This document shows positions 1 through 4,153 of a DNA stretch of 6,648 nt, piece after piece. This DNA comes from Nitrospirota bacterium. Its GTDB lineage: Bacteria; Nitrospirota; Thermodesulfovibrionia; UBA6902; DSMQ01. Positions within the stretch are counted from its first letter, which is position 1. Every line of letters starts with the position of its first letter. The notes beneath the pieces are model-generated. The model had not been told where the DNA came from, did not search any database, and saw only the letters and a program-made list of their open reading frames with translations. A program made the position numbers and the translations under genes. The stretch covers positions 1-6,648 of the forward strand of contig JACQZD010000108.1 of assembly GCA_016207865.1 (NCBI GenBank), given 5' to 3'.

Positions 1-87
1 ATGAATGTGGATGTTGCAATGTCAAACTCATTTGGTTTTGGCGGAACAAATGCATGTATCGTTTTCAGAAAATATACAGGCAATTGA
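1..87 (+). CDS. fabF: 3-oxoacyl-ACP synthase II, C-terminal fragment
   Basis: The reading frame is open from the left edge and ends in TGA at 85-87, giving the last 28 residues of a longer protein. They contain SNSFGFGGTNA, the glycine-rich C-terminal signature of the elongating beta-ketoacyl-ACP synthases (KAS II). In E. coli FabF the phenylalanine of GFGGTN gates the active site. The enzyme condenses malonyl-ACP with acyl-ACP in fatty acid elongation. The catalytic Cys-His-His residues lie upstream, outside the window. The frame overlaps the likely rnc start by 38 nt, a fabF-rnc order seen in many bacteria. FabB or a polyketide-type KAS could share this motif, but the rnc neighbour favours fabF. 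The ATG at position 1 is probably an internal methionine, not the start. Confidence 0.9.
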   Translation: MNVDVAMSNSFGFGGTNACIVFRKYTGN

Positions 88-754
88 ATCCTCAATAGAA
101 TACGCCTTTAAAGACAAGGCCCTGATACAGGAGGCGCTTGTTCACAAGTCTTTTGCCAATGAAAATCCCTCTTTCACGCCTTCCTTTAATGAACGGCTGG
201 AGTTTTTAGGCGACTCAGTGCTTGGATTAATTGTCAGCGATTTTTTATTTACCTCCTACCCCGAATACAGCGAGGCGGAGCTTTCAAAAATAAAGGCTTA
301 TGCCGTTCAGGAAAATACACTTGCGGAAATTGCCTTGCAGCTTGACGTCGGCTCCTGCCTGCTTTTGGGCAGGGGTGAGGAAGGTACAGGCGGCAGGCAG
401 AAACCTTCATTGCTGGCCAATGCCTTTGAAGCTGTTTTGGGCGCTGTGTATCTTGACGGAGGGCTGAAGGCGGCAAGGGTGTTTGCAATTGGACTTCTGA
501 AGGACAAAATAAAAAAACTTATCTCAGAGGACCTGCTTTTTGATTTTAAGACGCGGTTTCAGGAAATTGTTCAGGAGAAGTTTGGCATACTGCCCAAATA
601 TACCGTGCATAAGGAATCGGGGCCTGAGCACATAAAGATATTTGAAGTGGAGGTCTTTGTAGGGAAAGAGAAATACGGTTCAGGAAAGGGCCGGACGAAA
701 AAAGAGGCGGCGCAGATGGCGGCAGAAGAAGGATTGAAAAGGCTGAAGGAGTAG
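50..754 (+). CDS. rnc: Ribonuclease III
   Basis: RNase III cleaves double-stranded RNA, matures rRNA precursors and processes some mRNAs. From the ATG at 50 the product is 234 aa, close to the 226 aa of the E. coli enzyme. The nuclease domain spans roughly residues 8-155 and carries the signature NERLEFLGDS at 47-56. E48, D55, E75 and E127 align with E. coli E38, D45, E65 and E117. The position matching E. coli D114, a metal ligand, is N124 (in LLANAFEAVLGAVYLDGG). A double-stranded RNA-binding domain follows at about 164-233 and ends with the usual KKEAAQMAAEEGLKRL helix. In-frame ATGs at 5 and 11 would add residues unlike the family N-terminus, so I chose ATG 50, which has a modest GGCGGA at 40-45 upstream. 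It overlaps the end of fabF by 38 nt and was probably co-transcribed with it. The stop is TAG, with a TAA four codons later. A long palindromic element begins two bases after the stop. Confidence 0.95.
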   Translation: MHVSFSENIQAIESSIEYAFKDKALIQEALVHKSFANENPSFTPSFNERLEFLGDSVLGLIVSDFLFTSYPEYSEAELSKIKAYAVQENTLAEIALQLDVGSCLLLGRGEEGTGGRQKPSLLANAFEAVLGAVYLDGGLKAARVFAIGLLKDKIKKLISEDLLFDFKTRFQEIVQEKFGILPKYTVHKESGPEHIKIFEVEVFVGKEKYGSGKGRTKKEAAQMAAEEGLKRLKE

Positions 755-756
755 TC

Positions 757-914
757 GCAGGCATAAATACCTTCAAAATCTTTAGAGAGCAACTGACTAT
801 TATTAGATGCTATGTTGCAATTGAAAAGTTTTTATGTATAAATTTATTCTCATAACACTGCAACATAGCATGTTTAGGGTGTTGCTCAAAGCTTTTTCAG
901 GCATTCATGCCTGC
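757..914. repeat. Long imperfect palindrome, element A (structured repeat family, copy 1)
   Basis: The outer arms 757-783 and 888-914 pair at 22 of 27 positions. A bulge of three bases (784-786) on the left only follows, then 787-793 pairs perfectly with 881-887. An asymmetric internal loop (794-806 against 872-880) leads to a perfect 13-bp inner stem (807-819 with 859-871) that closes a 39-nt loop containing AAAAGTTTTT. Copy 2 at 2789-2943 has the same plan, with different but still paired stem bases. The mismatches A765/C906 and A769/C902 would be U-G wobbles in the minus-strand RNA. I see no convincing target-site duplication and no transposase. It could be a structured RNA, a MITE or REP-type mobile element, or a transcription boundary. 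The structure is seen directly; the function is unknown. Confidence 0.85.
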
Positions 915-922
915 TATTTTTT
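898..922 (+). terminator. Possible rho-independent terminator after rnc
   Basis: A 7-bp perfect stem with a 2-nt loop (caggcat-tc-atgcctg, 898-913) is followed within three bases by a run of six T (917-922). On the plus strand this resembles an intrinsic terminator for the fabF-rnc transcript. The hairpin competes with the larger fold of element A, whose right arm it forms. The same hairpin at 2953-2970 has no T run, so the palindrome may be a mobile repeat that happens to abut T residues here. Confidence 0.45.
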
Positions 923-949
923 CTCAGGCACTGAGGAAGGATTTTGTAT

Positions 950-979
950 GGGACACAAATAACTGTTGTTATTTATAAT
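950..979 (+). promoter_or_regulatory. Weak candidate promoter for purM-purN
   Basis: A perfect TATAAT lies at 974-979 in a very AT-rich stretch, with GGGACA (four of six matches to TTGACA) at 950-955 and an 18-bp spacer. Transcription would start about 95 nt upstream of purM and read through the short repeats at 986-1057. The AT-rich composition makes a chance match plausible, so this is tentative. Confidence 0.3.
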
Positions 980-985
980 TAAATA

Positions 986-1013
986 AATCTGTGTTAATCT
1001 GTGTAATCTGTGG
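986..1013. repeat. Short direct repeat, three AATCTGTG units
   Basis: AATCTGTG occurs three times, starting at 986, 996 and 1005, so the period is 9-10 bp. The array lies in the otherwise gene-free leader upstream of purM. It is non-coding, and I see no hairpin in it. It resembles other short-period arrays in this window, which points to a genome-wide habit and not to a purM-specific operator. Confidence 0.7.
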
Positions 1014-1033
1014 CTAAATTCAGTTTTGTTTTT

Positions 1034-1057
1034 CTCTGTGTCTCAGTGACTCAGTGG
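1034..1057. repeat. 8-bp tandem repeat (CTCAGTGA type)
   Basis: Three consecutive octamers, CTCTGTGT, CTCAGTGA and CTCAGTGG, run head to tail and end 23 bp before the purM start codon. If purM is transcribed from upstream, the array lies in its 5' untranslated region. No role is evident. The remaining spacer sequence between element A and purM holds no gene that I can support. Confidence 0.7.
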
Positions 1058-1080
1058 TTTTATACTTGAAAGGATGAAGG

Positions 1081-2103
1081 ATGAAGCTTACTTACAAAAA
1101 ATCCGGCGTTGACATTAACAAAGGCGATAAGCTTGTGGATATGATAAAGCCTATGGCGCACGCCACTTTCAGAAGCGGGGTGCTTCAGGACCTCGGCTCC
1201 TTCGGGGCGTTTTTTAAATTAGGCAATTATAAAAAGCCCGTGCTCGTAAGCGGCACAGACGGCGTCGGCACAAAATTAAAAATCGCATTCATGCTTGACA
1301 GGCATGATACGGTCGGCGTGGACCTTGTTGCCATGTGCGTCAATGATGTGCTTACAAGCGGAGCCGAGCCTTTGTTTTTCCTTGATTATTTTGCCACGGG
1401 AAAGCTTTCTGTAAAAAATGCCGCGAATGTAATTAAAGGAATTGCCGAGGGGTGCAGGTTAGCAGGATGCTCGCTTATCGGCGGAGAGACGGCCGAGATG
1501 CCGGGATTTTACAAAGATAATGAATATGACCTTGCGGGTTTTTCAGTCGGAGTTGTTGAGAAAAATAAAATCATTGACGGCTCAAAGATTAAAGCCGGAG
1601 ACATTATCATCGGTCTTGCCTCAAGCGGGCTTCACAGCAACGGCTATTCGCTTGCGAGAAAACTTTTCTTTGATATAAAAAAATATAAGGCGTCAAAATT
1701 CATGAAAGAGCTCGGCTGTACAATAGGCGGGGAGCTTTTAAAGCCCACGAGGATTTATGTGAAGAGCATCCTTGCATTATTGAAAGCATCAGCTGTCAAA
1801 GGCCTGGCTCATATCACAGGCGGCGGCATCACAGAGAACCTTCCGCGCGTTTTTCCCAAAAATCTCAGTGCAGTTGTTAAAAAAGGCAGTTGGCAAATCC
1901 CCGGTATTTTTGACATCATTAAAAAAGAAGGAAAGATTTCAGAGGCCGAGATGTACAGGACGTTTAATATGGGAATCGGGTTTGTTGTTGTTGTGAAGGA
2001 AAAGGATGCGGAGCCTGTTCTGAAAAAACTCAGGCGGCTTGGAGAGAGGCCGTTTGTAATTGGATTTATTGAGAGAGGAAAGGAAGGGGTGAGGTATGCT
2101 TAA
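1081..2103 (+). CDS. purM: Phosphoribosylformylglycinamidine cyclo-ligase (AIR synthetase)
   Basis: The enzyme uses ATP to close the imidazole ring of formylglycinamidine ribonucleotide, giving aminoimidazole ribonucleotide in cytosolic de novo purine synthesis. At 340 aa it matches the family (E. coli 345 aa). Family blocks appear in order: SGVDINKGDKLV at 8-19, SGTDGVGTKLKIA at 57-69, GVDLVAMCVNDVLTSGAEP at 79-97, GGETAEMPGFY at 134-144, SSGLHSNGYSLAR at 181-193 and HITGGGITENLPRV at 244-257. The first half is the N-terminal PurM/AIRS domain with the ATP site, and the second is the C-terminal PurM fold. AAAGGA at 1069-1074 gives a good ribosome binding site six bases before the ATG. The stop codon overlaps the purN start by 8 nt, so the pair is probably translationally coupled. 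Confidence 0.97.
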   Translation: MKLTYKKSGVDINKGDKLVDMIKPMAHATFRSGVLQDLGSFGAFFKLGNYKKPVLVSGTDGVGTKLKIAFMLDRHDTVGVDLVAMCVNDVLTSGAEPLFFLDYFATGKLSVKNAANVIKGIAEGCRLAGCSLIGGETAEMPGFYKDNEYDLAGFSVGVVEKNKIIDGSKIKAGDIIIGLASSGLHSNGYSLARKLFFDIKKYKASKFMKELGCTIGGELLKPTRIYVKSILALLKASAVKGLAHITGGGITENLPRVFPKNLSAVVKKGSWQIPGIFDIIKKEGKISEAEMYRTFNMGIGFVVVVKEKDAEPVLKKLRRLGERPFVIGFIERGKEGVRYA

Positions 2104-2740
2104 TATCGGAGTATTAGCCTCGGGCAGGGGCTCAAATTTTCAGGCGATTATTGACAATATTGGAACCGGCTATATCAAGGCTAAGATAGTTGTCCTGATA
2201 AGCGACAACGCCAATGCCTATGCGCTTGAAAGGGCAAAAAATCATGGCATTGAAACCCTTGTGTTAAAACCCAAAGATTTTCCTGATAAGGATTCTTATT
2301 ATTCCCGCATTGCAAAGGAACTTAAATCAAGAGATGCCGGGCTTGTGGTCATGGCAGGATTTATGCGTGTTGCGGGCAGTGCGCTTATCAGGGAATTTCC
2401 CAATAAGATAATAAATATTCATCCGGCGCTTCTGCCGTCTTTTCCCGGACTTCACGGGCAGAAACAGGCAGTTGACTACGGAGTTAAAATCTCAGGATGC
2501 ACCGTGCACTTTGTGGATGAAGGCGTTGACACAGGACCCGTGATAATTCAGGCGGCAGTCCCTGTTTATGATAATGATACCGAAGAAAGCCTTTCTGAGA
2601 GGATCCTCAAACAGGAGCATAAAATCTTTCCCTTTGCCATAAAACTTTTTTCCGAAGGCAGGCTGAGCGTTCACGGGAGAAAAGTTATCATTAATTCCGA
2701 GAGGGAAGGTGCGGCGATTATAAATCCGCCGCTTGTTTAA
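2096..2740 (+). CDS. purN: Phosphoribosylglycinamide formyltransferase 1 (GAR transformylase)
   Basis: The enzyme transfers a formyl group from 10-formyltetrahydrofolate to glycinamide ribonucleotide, the third step of purine synthesis. At 214 aa it is normal length (E. coli 212 aa). The N-terminal phosphate-binding block is VLASGRGSNFQAII at 6-19. The catalytic triad is complete: N107 and H109 in NIHPALLPSFPG, and D145 in HFVDEGVDTGPVI, matching E. coli N106, H108 and D144. The folate-dependent PurN is therefore the form here, not the formate-dependent PurT. The ATG sits inside the end of purM (8-nt overlap), behind a purine-rich AAGGAAGGGGTGAGG that serves as its ribosome binding site while still coding for PurM. 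It ends in TAA and is followed by repeats. Confidence 0.97.
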   Translation: MLNIGVLASGRGSNFQAIIDNIGTGYIKAKIVVLISDNANAYALERAKNHGIETLVLKPKDFPDKDSYYSRIAKELKSRDAGLVVMAGFMRVAGSALIREFPNKIINIHPALLPSFPGLHGQKQAVDYGVKISGCTVHFVDEGVDTGPVIIQAAVPVYDNDTEESLSERILKQEHKIFPFAIKLFSEGRLSVHGRKVIINSEREGAAIINPPLV

Positions 2741-2744
2741 CTGA

Positions 2745-2772
2745 GAACTTGGAAGTGGGAACTTGGAACTAA
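2745..2772. repeat. 7-bp period repeat, GAACTTG type
   Basis: Four consecutive heptamers start five bases after the purN stop codon: GAACTTG, GAAGTGG, GAACTTG and GAACTAA. The period of 7 matches the arrays at 2972-3013 and 5404-5438, although the unit sequence differs. It is non-coding, with no hairpin of note. Confidence 0.7.
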
Positions 2773-2788
2773 TAAGTGAGGGGGGCAT

Positions 2789-2943
2789 CAGCAGGGACAA
2801 ATACCTTCAAAATTTCAGGAAAGCAGTAAGGATTATTAGATGTCATGCTGCAAAATTTTAAAGTTTTTCTGCAAGGGCTGTTTATAGAGGCAGCATGACT
2901 CTGATGTACTGCCCTGAAATTTCTCAGGCATCCGTCCCTGCTG
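2789..2943. repeat. Long imperfect palindrome, element B (structured repeat family, copy 2)
   Basis: This copy has the same architecture and orientation as element A. The outer stem pairs 2789-2819 with 2913-2943, apart from A-C or pyrimidine mismatches. A 3-nt left-only bulge (2820-2822) follows, then 2823-2828 with 2907-2912, an asymmetric internal loop, an inner 10-bp perfect stem (2842-2851 with 2890-2899) and a 38-nt loop with AAAGTTTTT at 2860-2868. Primary-sequence identity with A is strongest at ATACCTTCAAAAT, ATTATTAGATG and AAAGTTTTT. Elsewhere the stem bases change in pairs. It lies between convergent genes, 74 bases beyond the TAA that closes the decarboxylase frame on the minus strand, so readthrough from that gene would transcribe its better folding strand. 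The role is unknown. Confidence 0.85.
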
Positions 2944-2952
2944 GTTTGGTCT

Positions 2953-2970
2953 GCAGGCATTCATGCCTGC
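2953..2970. repeat. REP-like 18-nt palindrome
   Basis: Two perfect 8-bp arms flank a 2-nt centre (gcaggcat-tc-atgcctgc). Seventeen of its bases (2954-2970) are identical to the right terminus of element A (898-914). It lies ten bases after element B and one base before a heptamer array. No T run follows on either strand, so it does not look like an intrinsic terminator here. By analogy with REP sequences mobilised by RAYT transposases it could be a small mobile palindrome. That is inference: no such transposase is in the window. Confidence 0.65.
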
Positions 2971-2971
2971 G

Positions 2972-3013
2972 CATTCTGACTTCTGTGTTCTGACTTCTGT
3001 GTTCTGTATTCTG
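2972..3013. repeat. 7-bp tandem repeat, NNTTCTG type, six units
   Basis: Six uninterrupted heptamers share TTCTG at positions 3-7 and vary in the first two bases (CA, AC, TG, AC, TG, TA). The array ends four bases before the TAA that closes the decarboxylase frame on the minus strand. The same heptamer pattern appears in reverse orientation inside valS at 5404-5438. Confidence 0.8.
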
Positions 3014-3016
3014 TCT

Positions 3017-3079
3017 TTAAGCTATCTTCTTAAAATACGCAATTGTCTTTCTTAGCCCTTCTTCAAGAGGCACTTTATG
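3017..3079 (-). other. Conserved C-terminal tail of the decarboxylase, beyond an in-frame TAG
   Basis: Immediately past the TAG at 3080-3082 the same frame continues for 20 sense codons and ends in TAA at 3017-3019. The product contains PLEEGLRKTIAYF, which matches the usual last helix of the UDP-glucuronate decarboxylase family (commonly W-x-P-K-V-x-L-x-E-G-L). Counting the TAG as one residue, the whole would be 310 aa, the normal family length. The tail has no frameshift or other stop, so either the TAG is a recent change, it is read through, or the base is an error. Confidence 0.8.
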
Positions 3080-3949
3080 CTACCATTTAAGAACCCTTTT
3101 GGCAAGTGTAATATCAGGCTGTCTCTGTGCGGGGTCGTCTTCGGGCAGAGGCTTGAATACGATTTTTGAACGTGATTTAGTGAGCTGTATAATTTTTTTT
3201 GCAAGCTCCATGATTGTAAATTCAGATGGGTTGCCCAGATTCAAGGGTCCCGTGAAATTATCAGGCGTGCCCATCAGTCTAATCAAGCCGTCAATGAGGT
3301 CGTCGGCATAGCAGAAACTCCTCGTCTGTTTTCCGCTGCCGTAAATAGTAATGTTATCCCCTCTGAGCGCCTGAAGAATAAAATTGCTTACAACCCTGCC
3401 GTCGTTAGGATGCATTTTGGGACCATATGTATTAAATATCCGAGCTACTTTTATCCTTAATTTATGCTGACGCCGGTAGTCAAAAAAAAGCGTCTCAGCG
3501 CATCGTTTCCCTTCGTCATAGCAGGACCTGAAGCCGATGGGATTTACATGGCCCCAGTAAGTTTCAGGCTGGGGATGAATCTTGGGGTCGCCATAGACTT
3601 CGCTTGTTGATGCCTGAAGTATCTTGGCCTTCACGCGTTTGGCAAGTCCGAGCATATTAATTGCGCCGTGCACAGATGTCTTGGTCGTCTGCACTGGGTC
3701 AAACTGATAATGTATCGGCGATGCCGGGCAGGCCAGGTTGTATATTTCGTCAACTTCAACATATAAGGGGAAACATATATCGTGCCGGATGACCTCAAAA
3801 TACGGATTTTTTAAAAGCGGGGTGATATTAGAGCGTGTGCCTGTATAAAAATTGTCAACACTGATTACTTCATGGCCTTCATTAAGAAGCCTTTCACAAA
3901 GGTGAGAGCCTAAAAAACCTGCGCCGCCTGTAACAAGTATTCTTTTCAA
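3080..3949 (-). CDS. UDP-glucuronate decarboxylase (UDP-xylose synthase), ends at a premature TAG
   Basis: This extended short-chain dehydrogenase/reductase oxidises and decarboxylates UDP-glucuronate to UDP-xylose with bound NAD, supplying a sugar for surface polysaccharide. The Rossmann motif GGAGFLGS is at 8-15, with the acidic residue D32 in VDNFYTG after the second strand. STSEVYGDP at 114-122 and YDEGK at 144-148 supply the catalytic Ser/Thr, Glu and Tyr-x3-Lys. RSFCYADDLIDGL at 210-222 and DDPAQRQPDI at 271-280 (conserved R276) are typical of this family and separate it from dTDP-glucose dehydratases and GalE. The start is TTG at 3947-3949, chosen because GGAG lies 8 nt upstream and the family N-terminus begins exactly there. 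The protein stops at residue 289, about 21 short of normal, although the missing tail is still encoded downstream. It stands alone on the minus strand, divergent from valS. Confidence 0.9.
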   Translation of the reverse strand: MKRILVTGGAGFLGSHLCERLLNEGHEVISVDNFYTGTRSNITPLLKNPYFEVIRHDICFPLYVEVDEIYNLACPASPIHYQFDPVQTTKTSVHGAINMLGLAKRVKAKILQASTSEVYGDPKIHPQPETYWGHVNPIGFRSCYDEGKRCAETLFFDYRRQHKLRIKVARIFNTYGPKMHPNDGRVVSNFILQALRGDNITIYGSGKQTRSFCYADDLIDGLIRLMGTPDNFTGPLNLGNPSEFTIMELAKKIIQLTKSRSKIVFKPLPEDDPAQRQPDITLAKRVLKW

Positions 3950-3965
3950 CTGAAGGTCTCCTTTC
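3947..3965 (-). promoter_or_regulatory. Ribosome binding site that fixes a TTG start
   Basis: On the minus strand GAAAGGAGA (3965 to 3957) lies 8 nt before TTG at 3949-3947. The nearby ATG upstream is in another frame and soon meets a stop, and no in-frame ATG precedes the Rossmann motif. TTG is therefore the likely initiator. Confidence 0.8.
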
Positions 3966-3996
3966 TTGTCATCAAAATGGTTTAATATCAGTTTTT

Positions 3997-4025
3997 ATGA
4001 TAACTAAAAAAACTTGAAACTTCAA
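3997..4025 (-). promoter_or_regulatory. Candidate sigma-70 promoter for the decarboxylase gene
   Basis: On the minus strand TTGAAG (4025-4020) is separated by 17 bp from TATCAT (4002-3997), about 48 nt upstream of the TTG start. The match to the TTGACA/TATAAT consensus is moderate but the spacing is ideal. A short inverted repeat TTGAA-AC-TTCAA overlaps the -35 region and could be incidental. Confidence 0.45.
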
Positions 4026-4086
4026 ATAGTTATTAAGCGCTGTTCAAAACAGGAAGATACCGGCGATAAAGTGAGTGCTAAATATC

Positions 4087-4115
4087 TTGACATTTATCTA
4101 TAATAGAAATACAAT
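4087..4115 (+). promoter_or_regulatory. Sigma-70 type promoter for valS
   Basis: A perfect TTGACA at 4087-4092 and TACAAT at 4110-4115 are separated by exactly 17 bp, placing the start of transcription near 4122 and leaving a leader of only about 30 nt. A leader this short leaves no room for a T-box or attenuator. The valS ATG is preceded by a weak AGG ribosome binding site at 4143-4145. The rest of the 3950-4153 spacer shows no gene. Confidence 0.7.
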
Positions 4116-4153
4116 TTCACCACCATTAATTATTCAATTCGCAGGTATTCATA

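Noticed and set aside
5..49. Longer rnc start at ATG 5 or ATG 11
   Set aside because: It adds residues that are only an alternate-frame reading of the conserved fabF end and match nothing at the RNase III N-terminus.
546..792. Two minus-strand open frames over the end of rnc and the left arm of element A
   Set aside because: They are antisense to the conserved RNase III dsRNA-binding domain and have low-complexity composition.
757..914. Kink-turn in the outer stem
   Set aside because: Tandem G-A pairs exist on the minus strand, but the 3-nt bulge is about ten pairs away and not adjacent, so the k-turn rule is not met.
757..2943. Classical MITE with target-site duplication
   Set aside because: The flanks of neither copy show a convincing direct repeat, and no transposase is present. 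A mobile origin remains possible but is not shown.
2769..2960. Minus-strand 63-codon open frame over element B
   Set aside because: It coincides almost entirely with the palindromic element, has no ribosome binding site that I can see, and no protein-like family features.
2972..3013. CRISPR array
   Set aside because: The units are only 7 bp, contiguous and without spacers.
4087..4104. TTGACA paired with the perfect TATAAT at 4099-4104
   Set aside because: The gap is only 6 bp. TACAAT at 4110 has the correct 17-bp spacing, and no -35 lies 17 bp upstream of 4099.
4116..4153. T-box or other riboswitch in the valS leader
   Set aside because: The predicted leader is about 30 nt, far too short, and no T-box sequence is present.
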